From Elusimicrobiota bacterium (GTDB lineage Bacteria > Elusimicrobiota > Elusimicrobia > UBA1565 > UBA9628): DNA of 52,304 bases. This document shows, piece after piece, positions 9,001 to 17,274 of this stretch. The translations under genes were made by a program, and so were the position numbers. Location of the stretch: NCBI GenBank assembly GCA_026388095.1, contig JAPLKL010000049.1, positions 1 through 52,304 on the forward strand, read 5' to 3'. Numbering within the stretch: the first letter of the stretch is position 1; each line of letters opens with the position of its first letter. The notes beneath the pieces were generated by a model. It searched no databases, was not told where the DNA came from, and saw nothing but the letters and a program-made list of their open reading frames with translations.

Positions 9001-9062
9001 GTGAGCAGGCAGCGCGCCAGGTAGGCCCAGGCGCCGGAGCCCGGCATGCTGAAGGAGTTCAT
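6036..9062 (-). CDS. mfd: Transcription-repair coupling factor Mfd
   Basis: 1008 residues, about 140 shorter than the E. coli protein, mainly at the N-terminus. Start is the ATG at 9062, overlapping the glycosyltransferase stop as ATGA; the open frame upstream is only a shadow. Order: reduced UvrB-like N-terminal module (GFAGKLLLIRREN, YRKVDFVETPGEFAERGAVL), RNA polymerase-interacting domain (FLPMYEFGRVQKYSG), then a RecG-like helicase with Walker A GDVGFGKTEVAMRAAF, DEEH box, SATPIPRTL, and motifs ASTIIESGLDIPSVNT and QLRGRIGR. A C-terminal TRCF domain ends the protein. Mfd removes RNA polymerase stalled at DNA damage and recruits UvrABC. It is followed 4 bases later by the parvulin lipoprotein. 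Confidence 0.95.
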   Translation of the reverse strand: MNSFSMPGSGAWAYLARCLLTPRLEYPCAWIGFAGKLLLIRRENADLEDVADAASALAPLFNDAPLRPALFGDDPRQRLSALELLRSGARLALATPEALSAPAPTAGELSGLGVEFRVGERMSRGRAVEGLLRAGYRKVDFVETPGEFAERGAVLDFYGLEPLEAVRVLFDEDEVSSVRSVDPVTQQTRELLRRARAVCAAAPEQGAPLAGWFAEGWSRVAEDGLDALSAGAVAALELGARPNGPCLGDPARAWEELASRAAEGYRTVLFSLNRGEDRRMQELLDDRFAGAPPCQFLVGPLRHGFHHPGHRLAVFSASEIFSRNYRPSLRWRHFTAANRGALRLGELKRGDLEPVSAPGHGTVDCLALEFRGSDRLFLPMYEFGRVQKYSGAEGKRPRLSSLDTRNWEEVKRAVREGVRELAEALLRTQAERAAKPGFAFPPESAMERAFAAEFPYEETPDQAAAIADTLADMCAPHPMDRVVVGDVGFGKTEVAMRAAFKCAAAFKQAVLLVPTTILAEQHYRTFSARFADYPVRLGLLTRFQPKAEVRKVLAGLAAGTVDVAIGTARLLQKDVRLKDLGLTIIDEEHRFGVADKEKLKLLRRTVDCLALSATPIPRTLNQALSGLRAISLIQSAPVGRQPIVTKVGPYDEGAVAAAVSEELSRGGQVYYVHNRVRSLDECRGRLQKLLPRARFVMIHGRMRASEIEAAMWEFYQRNADVLVASTIIESGLDIPSVNTLLVEDAQDFGLAQLYQLRGRIGRERQRAVCYLFFPAEAEELSALTDEARKRLQALREFGELGSGVKLAMRDLEIRGCGELLGARQHGFIHAVGVEMYADLLDAELGRRRGRPEAPSEAPVALDLNLDAFIPESYLPGEMERLDYYKRILKAGSEEAAALRRELEDLCGPLPGPARLLFRVLEVRALAARARVRSVTQKESSLEVLFRPDAPIGPATTQSWLKTYSGRLRFAPRPDGDGLVVDLRGEEPLPWLEAFLAALVGTNTAKMIR

Positions 9063-10525
9063 GGACAGGCCGCCGCGGCGATCTCCGCGCAGGGAGCCGC
9101 ACCCATGACCGTGCCGCGCCAGCTCCGGCTCGGGTCGATGAAAACGCACCTGCCCGCCCGGCCGAGAGCCGCCTGGCCCAGCGCCGCCGGATAGCCGGGC
9201 AGAGCCTCCCAGGCGAGGATCTTGGGGTCCGGACAGGGCAGATGATGGGCGAACTCCGGCAGGTAGTAATAGCGCAGGGACGGGTAGTAATAGGGTCCCA
9301 TGTGCACGATGATGTCGCGGCGGTCGCAATGCTGGCGAACCGCCTGGGTCAGCTTGGCCAGGCGGGCGTCCAGCCAAAGTCCTTGGAAGGCGTACGCCGT
9401 GGTCCCCGCCAGGACGATTCCGCCGAGGATGGCCCGGAAGGACCGCGCGGCGAACCCCGGCTTCCCGGAAACCTCGGCGCAGAGGATGTAGAGGAGGGGC
9501 GTGAGGAAGACGAAATACCGCGGCTGGTTGAAGGCGCGGCCGGAGACCATCTCCACCAGGATCACGGAGCCCAACGGGATGGCCAGCAAAGACAGGCAGA
9601 GGACGGCGGTGCGGCCCTCGGGGCCGCGCAGCGTCCTCCACGAGGCGGCGACGGCTAGGCCTATCATGAGCAGGAGGGCCAGCCCCAGCAGGGTTACTCC
9701 GCGCTCCAAAGCCAGGCCCAAGAAGGCCGCGTCGAAGAAGAAGCTGCCGACGAGGGCGCCGATGCCGTGCAGGTCCAAAGGCCGCGTAAGCAAGGAGGTG
9801 TAAGGCTGCGCCAGCTGGGACCGCACCACGGCGAGCCAGGGCAGGTAGGCCGCGACCAGCAGGCCATGGAGTGCCAGCCAGCCGCGCAGCTGTCCGGGCC
9901 GGCGCGGAGCGGCCAGGACATAGTAGAGGAATTGGCCGACGAGCAGGGGCGCGAAGAAGACGTGGGTGTAGAGGCCGACGAGCGCCGCCGCCGCGTAAAG
10001 GCCGCGGCGCAGCGGCGAGGGCCGCTCCAGGAGGAGGAGCAGGAGGTGCAAAGAGGCCAAAGCCTCCAGCATGAACAAGGAGTAGGCTCTCCCATCCTGG
10101 GAGAGATGGACCCAGAACGAGGAGAAGCAGGCCAGGAAGAGCGCGAAGACCCGCTGGCGCGCCAGCAGCCGGTCCGCGATCCGCGCGAAGAGGAAGAGTC
10201 CCGCCACGCCGCAGAGGACCGAGAAGAGCCGTGCCGCGATCAGGGGGTCGGCGAAGAGGCGCACCCACGGATGCAGGAGCGCGAAGTAGACCGGGGGCGT
10301 CACCTCCAGCCCGCGCACCAAGGGCAGGAAGTCCCGCCAGGAGGCCTGCGCGATGATCAGGCTCTTGGCCTCATCGAACCAAAGCGAGCGCAGGCCCAGG
10401 CCGCAGACCCTGAGCAGGCAGCCCAGCAGGAGCAATGAGGTCTCCCAGGGATGGCGGCAGAGCCAATGCCAAAGGCGGCGGGCGAGATCGTAGGAGTACC
10501 AAGCCCGCTTCGCCACCCTCGCCAC
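9059..10525 (-). CDS. Multi-spanning membrane glycosyltransferase (GT39/ArnT-like)
   Basis: About 488 residues from a GTG at 10525; a second GTG at 10516 is equally possible. About a dozen hydrophobic segments are visible (SLLLLGCLLRVCGLGL, ALVGLYTHVFFAPLLVGQ, GVTLLGLALLLMIGLAV). The acidic motif LWFDEAKSL in the first loop is typical of the PMT/ArnT fold, which transfers sugars from polyprenyl-phosphate donors outside the membrane. The C-terminal part is soluble and has tyrosine-rich YYYPSLRYYYLPEF. It lies between the TMTC-like gene (102 bp) and mfd (4-base overlap). The acceptor cannot be read from the sequence. Confidence 0.75.
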   Translation of the reverse strand: MARVAKRAWYSYDLARRLWHWLCRHPWETSLLLLGCLLRVCGLGLRSLWFDEAKSLIIAQASWRDFLPLVRGLEVTPPVYFALLHPWVRLFADPLIAARLFSVLCGVAGLFLFARIADRLLARQRVFALFLACFSSFWVHLSQDGRAYSLFMLEALASLHLLLLLLERPSPLRRGLYAAAALVGLYTHVFFAPLLVGQFLYYVLAAPRRPGQLRGWLALHGLLVAAYLPWLAVVRSQLAQPYTSLLTRPLDLHGIGALVGSFFFDAAFLGLALERGVTLLGLALLLMIGLAVAASWRTLRGPEGRTAVLCLSLLAIPLGSVILVEMVSGRAFNQPRYFVFLTPLLYILCAEVSGKPGFAARSFRAILGGIVLAGTTAYAFQGLWLDARLAKLTQAVRQHCDRRDIIVHMGPYYYPSLRYYYLPEFAHHLPCPDPKILAWEALPGYPAALGQAALGRAGRCVFIDPSRSWRGTVMGAAPCAEIAAAACP

Positions 10526-10559
10526 GCCCAGCTCTTCTGTCGTGCCGCGCTCCTTCCGA

Positions 10560-10584
10560 TTGCGGGCCCCGCAGGGGCCCGCAA
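10560..10584. other. Perfect 11-bp hairpin in the leader of the glycosyltransferase gene
   Basis: Arms 10560-10570 and 10574-10584 are perfectly complementary (GC-rich core GGGCCCC) around a 3-base loop. It lies about 35 bases upstream of the GTG start, just after a minus-strand -10-like TATCAT. There is no T-run on either side. It could be a weak terminator after the TMTC-like gene or a leader structure. Confidence 0.45.
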
Positions 10585-10626
10585 CCGCTATGATACAATA
10601 CACGGAGCCGGGAGGATTGGCGCCGT

Positions 10627-12414
10627 CTAACGGGGCTGTCTGCCCTTCAGCAAGGCTCCGAGGTAGCGGCCGGCCGGCTCGTTGCCGGGGCGGATGGCGA
10701 GGGCCCGCCGGAACTGCGCGATGGCCTCGTCGACGCGGCCTTTTCCGGCCAGGGCCAGGCCCAGGTTGGCGCGCGCGTTGAAGTCCCCGGGAGACAGCTT
10801 CAGCGCCGCCTCGCATTGCGCGATCGCCTCGTCGAGCTTGCCCTGCGCGATCAGGGCGCCGGCCAGATTCGCGTAAGCCTCGACGAACTCAGGGTCGGCG
10901 CCCAGGGCGCGGCGGAAATGAGCCACGGCCTCTTCCTGCCGGCCCGCACGGAACAGCGCGAGCCCCATGTTGTTGTTGATCGTCGGCTGGGCGGGCGCCA
11001 GTTGCAGGGCGGCCTCGTACTGCGCGATGGCCTCCGCGAGCCGGCCCTGCTTGGCGAAGGCGCGCCCCAGGTTGGTATAGGCCTCCATGTCGTCGGGCGC
11101 GATGCGCTGCGCCGCGCGGTAGTGCGCCATGGCCTCGTCGAGCCGCCCTTGTTCGGCGACCAGGGCCCCCAGGTTGACGTGGGCCAGGGCGGACTCGGGA
11201 TTCTTGGCCAGCGTGTCGCGCCAGATGCCCTCCAGGCTCCGGTAGACGCGGGCCTGGCGCCAGGTCCCGAGCCACAGCAGGGCCAGCACGACCGCCGCGG
11301 CGCCGCGCCAGGCGCGCGGCCGCCCGGAGAGCGACCGGGCCAGGGCGCCCGCCGCGAGCGCGATCAGGCCGAGGCAGGCCAGATACTGGTAGTGGTCGGC
11401 GACGTAGGAGTAGCGATGGGTGTAGATCCGAGCCAATCCGAGCGCCGGCGAGAGCGTCACGATGAAGAATCCCACAGCCGCGAGGGGGCCGCGGCCCAGG
11501 CGCTCGCGCCAACGCCAGAGGCAGGCCGCCGCCGCCGCGCAGGCGCTCGGCCCCAGCCATAGCAGCGGGTCGCGCGCGTCGAGGGACCACTTGGCATAGC
11601 TGAAGCAAAGATCGGCGGGCCAAACGAGCTTCATGATGTAGAACCAGGGCGCGCGGCCCGCGAGTTGGAGCCTCTGCAGCAAAGAGAGAGCGAAGCCCGG
11701 CCCCTCGGCGCCGACATGATGGATCTCGACATAGACCGTCACGAGGGCCAGCAAAGCCCCCAGCAGGAAGAACGGCGCCGCGTCCGCGAACTCGCGCTTC
11801 CCTAGCTCAAGACCGCGCAGCCAGCGCACCAGGAGCAGGACGACCGGCAGAGTGCAGGCGGTCGTCTTGCTGAGCAGGGCCAGCAGGAAGAGGCCGAGGG
11901 CTCCCAGATACCACGCCCTCGCCCGCCTCTCCTCGAAGACCAGATAGGACTCCAGGGCCAGCAGGTAGAACAGCCCAGAGAGGACGTTCTTTCGCTCCGT
12001 GATCCAGGCCACGGATTCGACCTGGACCGGGTGCAGGGCGAAGACCGCCGCCGCAAGCCACGCTCCCTGGACCTTGAGCCTGCGCAGCAGATGCCAGGCG
12101 AGCAGGGCGTTGAGGACGTGCAAGGCCGCATTGACCAGATGGTAGCCGAAGGTGTCCAGGCCCCAGAGCCGCCGCTCCAGCCAGAAGGCCGTGAAAGTCG
12201 CCGGATAATACTGCTGGGTCTGGTTGACCATCCAGATCTTCAGCAGCCCGCCGGGCGCCGTCAGGACGGGGTTCTCGCTGATGTACTGGTAATCGTCCCA
12301 GATGAAGTCCCCCCGCAGCGCGGGGGCGTAAGCGGTGATGGTGAGCGCCGCCAGCAGGAGGGCGGGCAGCCACCAGGAGTCCTGTTTCACGGCGCCGTCG
12401 CAGGGTGGAGCCAT
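10627..12414 (-). CDS. TMTC-like membrane protein with C-terminal TPR array
   Basis: 595 residues from the ATG at 12414. The N-terminal 390 residues hold about ten membrane segments, with the early acidic motif FIWDDYQYI and FALHPVQVESVAWITERK. The motifs around YTHRYSYVADHYQYL are characteristic of the TMTC/DUF1736 group, related to protein O-mannosyltransferases. From about 405 there are at least five TPRs of 34 residues (for example AHVNLGALVAEQGRLDEAMA). TMTC proteins in animals are linked to O-mannosylation of cadherins; bacterial members are uncharacterised. Combined with the neighbouring GT39-like gene, I infer a role in glycosylating exported proteins or cell-surface polymers. Confidence 0.8.
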   Translation of the reverse strand: MAPPCDGAVKQDSWWLPALLLAALTITAYAPALRGDFIWDDYQYISENPVLTAPGGLLKIWMVNQTQQYYPATFTAFWLERRLWGLDTFGYHLVNAALHVLNALLAWHLLRRLKVQGAWLAAAVFALHPVQVESVAWITERKNVLSGLFYLLALESYLVFEERRARAWYLGALGLFLLALLSKTTACTLPVVLLLVRWLRGLELGKREFADAAPFFLLGALLALVTVYVEIHHVGAEGPGFALSLLQRLQLAGRAPWFYIMKLVWPADLCFSYAKWSLDARDPLLWLGPSACAAAAACLWRWRERLGRGPLAAVGFFIVTLSPALGLARIYTHRYSYVADHYQYLACLGLIALAAGALARSLSGRPRAWRGAAAVVLALLWLGTWRQARVYRSLEGIWRDTLAKNPESALAHVNLGALVAEQGRLDEAMAHYRAAQRIAPDDMEAYTNLGRAFAKQGRLAEAIAQYEAALQLAPAQPTINNNMGLALFRAGRQEEAVAHFRRALGADPEFVEAYANLAGALIAQGKLDEAIAQCEAALKLSPGDFNARANLGLALAGKGRVDEAIAQFRRALAIRPGNEPAGRYLGALLKGRQPR

Positions 12415-12486
12415 CGTCGCGTCCCTACTTTAGCAGAAATCTCCCGCCCTCTTGCAAGAGGAGCGGAGACCTGGCCCTGAATCAGC

Positions 12487-12492
12487 TATAAT
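12487..12492 (+). promoter_or_regulatory. -10 box placed for leaderless start of the alr-like gene
   Basis: A perfect TATAAT ends 6 bases before the ATG at 12499, so transcription should begin at or next to the A of the start codon. No convincing -35 and no Shine-Dalgarno are seen. Confidence 0.55.
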
Positions 12493-12498
12493 CCCCGC

Positions 12499-13548
12499 AT
12501 GCTGAAATGGGTGGAGATAGACCTAAGCGCGGTGCGCGCCAACGCACGCTGGGTGCTCTCGCGCCTCGACGGGAAGTCCCGCCTCATGGCCGTGGTCAAG
12601 GCCGACGCCTACGGGCACGGCGCCGTGCCCGTGGCCCGCGCCGCGGTCTCCGCCGGGGCCTCCTGCCTCGGCGTCCTCAACGTGGACGAGGCCCGCGGCC
12701 TGCGCCGGGGCGGGATCAAGGCCCCCATCCACCTGCTCTCCCCCATCCTGCCCGAGGCCGCCGGCGAGGCGCTTCGTCTCAAGGTGATCCCCACCGTGGA
12801 CGACCTCAGACAGGCCGCAGCCCTTGGCTCGGCCGCCGGCTCGCGGGGTCTGGCCGTGCACGTGGACCTCGACTTCGGCCTGGGCCGCTGGGGCATCCTG
12901 CCCAAGGACCTCCCCGCCTTCCTCAAAGGCCTGCGCCGCCGGCGGTTGCGCCTGGCCGGCGTCTCCACCCACATCGACTACGTGCCGGGCAAGAACGCGG
13001 TGGAGGCCGAGGACAAGCTGCGCGCTTTCTGGCGCCTGGCCCAGCGCCTCAAGCGCGAGCATCCCGGCCTGGTCTGCCACGCCGCCAACAGCTCGGTCCT
13101 CGTGGACTTCCCGCACTGGAAGATGGACATGGCGCGCATCGGCAACCTGCTCTACGGCATCAACCCGTCGGCGGCCAAGCTCGCCCCGATCCAGAGCCCC
13201 TGGCGCTTCTGCGCCCGCATCATCGCCCTGCGCCGCGTGGTCAAGGGCCGCTCCATCGGCTACGCCAGCGAGTACGTGGCCGCGCGCACCATGCGCGTGG
13301 CGACCTTGCCCGCGGGCTATGCCGACGGCCTGACCATGGAGCCGGCCGAACGCCTCATCAGCTTCGGCTCCGGCTTCCAGTATTGGGGGATGGTCGGCAA
13401 GGCCAAGGCGCCTTTCATCGGCCGCTGCGGCATCTCCCATGTCCTGGTGGACGTGACGGCCGCTCCGCGCGCCGCGGTCGGCGACGTCGTGTCTTTGCCC
13501 GTGCGCCGCACAGCGGCCAGCCCGCATCTGCCGCGAATCTATCGGTAA
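12499..13548 (+). CDS. Alanine racemase-like PLP enzyme (divergent paralogue)
   Basis: 349 residues. Fold-III PLP enzyme with the PLP-lysine motif VVKADAYGHG (Lys about 34), the VHVDLDFGLGRWGI strand, a conserved HAANS and the region SIGYASEYVA that carries the second catalytic tyrosine in alanine racemases. The C-terminal domain is shortened and altered. The usual MD metal/substrate segment is replaced by FIGRCGISHVLVDVT, and the YE motif before the terminal arginine-rich tail is missing. A canonical alr copy lies at 34692-35807, so this one may act on another amino acid or be a specialised racemase. It seems to be translated without a leader. Downstream is the pilin gene (122 bp). Confidence 0.75.
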   Translation: MLKWVEIDLSAVRANARWVLSRLDGKSRLMAVVKADAYGHGAVPVARAAVSAGASCLGVLNVDEARGLRRGGIKAPIHLLSPILPEAAGEALRLKVIPTVDDLRQAAALGSAAGSRGLAVHVDLDFGLGRWGILPKDLPAFLKGLRRRRLRLAGVSTHIDYVPGKNAVEAEDKLRAFWRLAQRLKREHPGLVCHAANSSVLVDFPHWKMDMARIGNLLYGINPSAAKLAPIQSPWRFCARIIALRRVVKGRSIGYASEYVAARTMRVATLPAGYADGLTMEPAERLISFGSGFQYWGMVGKAKAPFIGRCGISHVLVDVTAAPRAAVGDVVSLPVRRTAASPHLPRIYR

Positions 13549-13670
13549 AGTCGTAGAAATAACCCCTTTTCGGTCCACTCAGCCCGGCAGACATCATCTG
13601 ACTTATCCTGACCCTAGGTTCATTGCTGCGGGACGGTCCATGCAGCACACTATAGCGAAGGATCTCTATT

Positions 13671-14096
13671 ATGAAAAGGCAGGGCGCTTCAGGCTTCACG
13701 CTCGTCGAGCTCATGATCGTGGTCGCGATCATCGGCACCTTGTCGGCGGTCGCCGCGCCGAAGTTCGGCTCGCTGCTCAGCAAGGCCCATGAAGGCGCGT
13801 CCAAGGGCAGCCTGGGCATGATCCGCTCCGCGCTGCTCATCTACTACGCCGACATGGAGGGACAGTACCCGGGGCTGCTGGGCGCGCTGACGGTCAACGC
13901 CAAGTACCTGCCGGCACTGCCGGAGGTCGAGGTCCCGAAGTACCATGGGAACAGCACGGCGGTCCACTACGGGTTGGCTGCCAGCGATGCCGGGGGCTGG
14001 AGCTACAACAACACGGCCGGCGACCAGAACCAGGGGACGGTGCTGGTGAACTGCACGCACAAGGACTCCAAGGGCACCATCTGGGCGACGTACTGA
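13671..14096 (+). CDS. Type IV pilin-like / pseudopilin (PilE/PulG family)
   Basis: 141 residues. The N-terminus is a class III signal: MKRQGASG, then FTLVELMIVVAIIG, with cleavage after Gly8 and the conserved Glu at +5. A hydrophobic helix to about residue 30 is followed by a short globular domain with EGQYPGLLGAL, AGGWSYNN and a C-terminal WATY. A prepilin peptidase must be encoded elsewhere. The Shine-Dalgarno AAGGAT lies 8 bases before the ATG. The gene stands alone and converges on the GMC oxidoreductase gene. It could be a major pilin or a pseudopilin of a secretion system. Confidence 0.88.
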   Translation: MKRQGASGFTLVELMIVVAIIGTLSAVAAPKFGSLLSKAHEGASKGSLGMIRSALLIYYADMEGQYPGLLGALTVNAKYLPALPEVEVPKYHGNSTAVHYGLAASDAGGWSYNNTAGDQNQGTVLVNCTHKDSKGTIWATY

Positions 14097-14147
14097 GCCT
14101 CCGTCCGGGAACTGACCACGTCTGACGCCGCAGTCCTTGCCCCGGGC

Positions 14148-15500
14148 CTAGGCCGCTTTGAGGAAGGCCAGCGCGTTGCGCCGGGCCAGCGCCATCACCG
14201 TGCCCTGCGGGTTGACGCCCAGCGGCCCGCAGAACAGGCTCGCGTCCGCAAGGTAGAGGCCCGCGCAGCCGTGCGCCTTGCCGAAGGAATCCGCCACACA
14301 CAGCCCGCGGTGCTCCCCCATGGGACAGGAGCCCATCAGATGCAAAGTCACCAGGCGCGCGTCGCTCTGCGTCACCGGAGCCGCGAAGACCCTCTCGGCG
14401 CCGGCGGCCATGAGCAATCCCCCAAGCTTCTGAAGCCCCTCATCCAGGTCGCGCAGATCCTCGGGTGAGACCTCGTAACGCACCAGAGGATCGGGGAAGC
14501 CCGGCAAGCCCCTGACCTCGCCGCGTCCCGAACCCGGCACCATGACATAGAAAGAAGCCATGCGCCGCCAGTCCTTGGCCAGGCGCGACAAAGGCTCCGG
14601 ATAGTCCAGCAGGTTCAAGGCCAGGTTCGCCGGGGAGCCGATCGAGCAGCCGAAGGAGAACCTCCCGTGCGGAAGCTTGACCTGCTGTGCGGCCACGCCC
14701 AGGTCCGGGCCGTTGACCTCATCAGGGAACTGAGCGACCAGCTTGGCCATGGGATGCAGGGACAAAGACGCGCCGGCGCGCGGGGCCAGGCCGCTGCGGC
14801 GCAGCAGGGCCGGGGTCTGGATGGCGCCGCAGGCCAGGAACACCGTCTCCGCCTCGATCTCGAAGACGGGGCCCGAAGTCCGAGCCTTCAAGACCCAGCG
14901 CCCGCCTCGGCGCTCCAGGCGCTCGACCCGAGTCCCCTCATGGAGCCGGCAGCCGGCCTTCACCGCGCGCGGTATAAACGTTTCGGACATGGAGCGCCTG
15001 TGCAGGCAGCCGGGACCGGGGTAAGCCATGCGCAGAGCTTGGACGCACTCCAGCCCCAGGCTCTGGGCGCCCGCCGCGAGCTTGCGGCCTACAGGATGGC
15101 CGCTGGTGGAGTCCGCCAGCAGGCCCAATTCTGCTTCCAGGGCCTCGAAATGCGAGGCCAGATTCTTCTCCCCAATCCCCTCCACAGCCAAGCGGAGAGA
15201 CCACTCCTCCAGCCGTTGGGCGGGCACCCTATGGTAAAGCGCGCTGTTGACCTCGCTGCCTCCCCCCACGGTCCGGCCTTCGACGTAGGCGACCGGGCAG
15301 GAGCCCAGCGCGGCCGAGACCCCCCCATGCCGGTACTTCTCCACCATCTCCTCAACGGAGAAAGGCCGGCAGGAAGCCTGCCCCAGGCCGGCCCCCTCCT
15401 CGACCAAAAGCACCTCTTTGCCCGACTCGGCAAGCACGCAGGCGGTCACGGCCCCGCCTGGGCCGGAGCCGACAACGGCTATTTGAGCCTTTTCGCTCAT
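14148..15500 (-). CDS. GMC-family FAD-dependent oxidoreductase
   Basis: 450 residues. The N-terminal FAD-binding motif is VVGSGPGGAVTACVLAESGK. GGGSEVNSALYHRVP resembles the GMC signature, and the C-terminus has HLMGSCPMGEHRG and a final flavin-contact strand GVNPQGTVMALARRNA. The family oxidises alcohols, sterols or sugars. Its ATG overlaps the stop of the 117-residue gene as ATGA, and that gene overlaps the HAD-UbiA gene in the same way. The three should therefore act together, probably on a lipid-linked or membrane-bound alcohol. I cannot name the substrate. Confidence 0.8.
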   Translation of the reverse strand: MSEKAQIAVVGSGPGGAVTACVLAESGKEVLLVEEGAGLGQASCRPFSVEEMVEKYRHGGVSAALGSCPVAYVEGRTVGGGSEVNSALYHRVPAQRLEEWSLRLAVEGIGEKNLASHFEALEAELGLLADSTSGHPVGRKLAAGAQSLGLECVQALRMAYPGPGCLHRRSMSETFIPRAVKAGCRLHEGTRVERLERRGGRWVLKARTSGPVFEIEAETVFLACGAIQTPALLRRSGLAPRAGASLSLHPMAKLVAQFPDEVNGPDLGVAAQQVKLPHGRFSFGCSIGSPANLALNLLDYPEPLSRLAKDWRRMASFYVMVPGSGRGEVRGLPGFPDPLVRYEVSPEDLRDLDEGLQKLGGLLMAAGAERVFAAPVTQSDARLVTLHLMGSCPMGEHRGLCVADSFGKAHGCAGLYLADASLFCGPLGVNPQGTVMALARRNALAFLKAA

Positions 15501-15850
15501 GGCTCCAGGTCCAAGCGCGAATAGAGCCGGAACACGACCAGGCTCTCGTGCAAGCGCACGAACATGCGGCAGAAGGACAACGGGCTGGCCCGCCAGGCCG
15601 CCAGCCGGGCCGAGCGGAGTTCCGGCCCCAAGCGGTGGAACAGCTCGCCGCAGGACGGGAAGGCGCTCAGATCGAATGCCTTGGCCAGCAGACGCACCCC
15701 GAGGCCTTGGGGCGAGGGCATGCGGCCGACCTGTTCGTCCACGAAGCGGGCCACGTCGTCGTAGGGCGCAGCCAGCACCGGCTCGCCGGGGGCCAGTCCC
15801 CGGCAGACCGAATCGACCACGGCCGAGACGATGCGGCCGGACCAGTTCAT
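15497..15850 (-). CDS. Small partner protein of the GMC oxidoreductase
   Basis: 117 residues between two ATGA overlaps. No signal peptide is visible. It is helical, with VVDSVCRGLAPGEPVLAAP near the start and LAAWRASPLSFCRMFVRLHE near the end. It recalls the helical N-terminal domain fused to some long-chain-alcohol-oxidase-type GMC enzymes, or the small subunits that accompany membrane GMC dehydrogenases. I treat it as a likely subunit on context and general appearance, not on a firm family match. Confidence 0.6.
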   Translation of the reverse strand: MNWSGRIVSAVVDSVCRGLAPGEPVLAAPYDDVARFVDEQVGRMPSPQGLGVRLLAKAFDLSAFPSCGELFHRLGPELRSARLAAWRASPLSFCRMFVRLHESLVVFRLYSRLDLEP

Positions 15851-17274
15851 GGCATCTGGGCGCTCGCCGCCGCGAGGACCAGCGCCGTCAGGCCCGCGCA
15901 GAGCCAACTGACGCCGTCCTTGAGCACGAAGCGCACCGGGTCCTCGTCGAGCCTGCCCCGCCGCGCCAGATGCCACATGCGGCCCAAGGCAAAGAGGATG
16001 AGGAGACAGATGAGCCACAGGAGCACGGGCTTGGTGTAGAGCCTGGCCACCTGCTCGCTGTAGATATAGAAGGCAAAGATCAGAGCCGAGACGCAGCCGC
16101 TCGTCACCCCCAGATCGCGCAGCAGAGGGGCGTCCGAGGGCCCGTAGCCCCGTCCCGGCGACAGCGCAGCGCCCGAGAACTCCACATAGCGCTTCATCAA
16201 GGCCAGGCTCAGGAAGAGGAACATGGAGAAGCCGGAGAGCCAGGGCGAGAAGGGGATGCCCGTGGCCGCATGGCCGGCGAAGAGCCGGGCCGTATAGAGC
16301 AAGGCCAAACAGAAGACGTCGAGAACCACCACCGAGCGCAGCTTCCAGGAGTAGAGGAGCGTCAACGCGTAGTAGCTGGCGAGGACCAGCGCGAAGCCCT
16401 TGGGGAGGAAGGCCGCCACGCCGGCCGCGGCCGCGAGCAGGGGCAGAAGCAGGAGCGCCCAGGACAGAGGCAAGGTCCCGGCCGCGAAGGGGCGGTCCTT
16501 CTTGCCCGGCGTGGACCGGTCGACCTGGAGGTCCAGCAGGTCGTTGAGCAGATAGACGCTGGAGGCGCAGAGGCTGAAAGAGACGGCCGCCAGAAAGGCC
16601 TGCCCAAGGATCGCCAGGTCCGACCAGCGGTGAGAGGTGACGATGGGAATGAAGATGATGAGGTTCTTGCCCCACTGGTAGGGCCGCAGCGCGCGCCAGG
16701 CCTCGCGCAGGCGGCTGGAGCCGCCCGCGGAGATGCGCTCGGCCGGGACCAAGGCCGCGACCTCGGCGGCCAAGCTCTCCGGAACGTCGACGAGGATGGC
16801 CTTGCGCGCCGCGCGCCAGACCGGCAGGTCCTTGGCGTCGTCGCCCGCGTAGTCGAACCCGCCCTTCCCGAAGCGCTCCACCAAGGCCCGGGCTTTGGCT
16901 TCGCCTATGAGATTGATCCCGTCGTGGCTGGCCAGGACTTCATCGAAGAGTCCGGCGCGGTCCGCCACCTGCCTGGCGAGCCGGATATCCGAGGCCGTGG
17001 CCAGCACGAGCCTCCGGCCGGAAGCCTTTTGCGCGCGCAAACGCTCCAAGAGCGGGCCGTGGAAAGGCAGGGCGCTGACGTCCAAGGAAGCGGACTCGGC
17101 TATGCGGCGCTTGAGGAAGGCCAAGCCGCGCGCCAGCCAGAAAGGCAGGGCCAGCAGGAACCAAGGCCGGGCCTTGACCAAAGCTGCGGCCGATTCGAAC
17201 AGGAGGTCGCTGCGGATGAGGGTCCCGTCGAGGTCCACGCAGAGCGGCAGGTCCGCAGGGCTCGGCTTAGTCAC
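15847..17274 (-). CDS. HAD-UbiA fusion: polyprenyl-phosphate/prenyl transferase
   Basis: 475 residues, GTG start at 17274. Residues 1-190 are a HAD phosphatase-like domain (CVDLDGTLIRSD with the DxD nucleophile pair, VLATASD, YAGDDAKD). Residues 200-475 are a UbiA-type membrane prenyltransferase with about eight segments and the Asp-rich motif NDLLDLQVDR. The same domain order occurs in many bacteria, and the UbiA part resembles decaprenyl-phosphate phosphoribosyltransferases, which join PRPP to a polyprenyl phosphate; the HAD part would then remove the 5-phosphate. With an oxidoreductase pair downstream and an SDR enzyme divergent, a route to a lipid-linked pentose is plausible but unproven. 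Confidence 0.8.
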   Translation of the reverse strand: MTKPSPADLPLCVDLDGTLIRSDLLFESAAALVKARPWFLLALPFWLARGLAFLKRRIAESASLDVSALPFHGPLLERLRAQKASGRRLVLATASDIRLARQVADRAGLFDEVLASHDGINLIGEAKARALVERFGKGGFDYAGDDAKDLPVWRAARKAILVDVPESLAAEVAALVPAERISAGGSSRLREAWRALRPYQWGKNLIIFIPIVTSHRWSDLAILGQAFLAAVSFSLCASSVYLLNDLLDLQVDRSTPGKKDRPFAAGTLPLSWALLLLPLLAAAAGVAAFLPKGFALVLASYYALTLLYSWKLRSVVVLDVFCLALLYTARLFAGHAATGIPFSPWLSGFSMFLFLSLALMKRYVEFSGAALSPGRGYGPSDAPLLRDLGVTSGCVSALIFAFYIYSEQVARLYTKPVLLWLICLLILFALGRMWHLARRGRLDEDPVRFVLKDGVSWLCAGLTALVLAAASAQMP

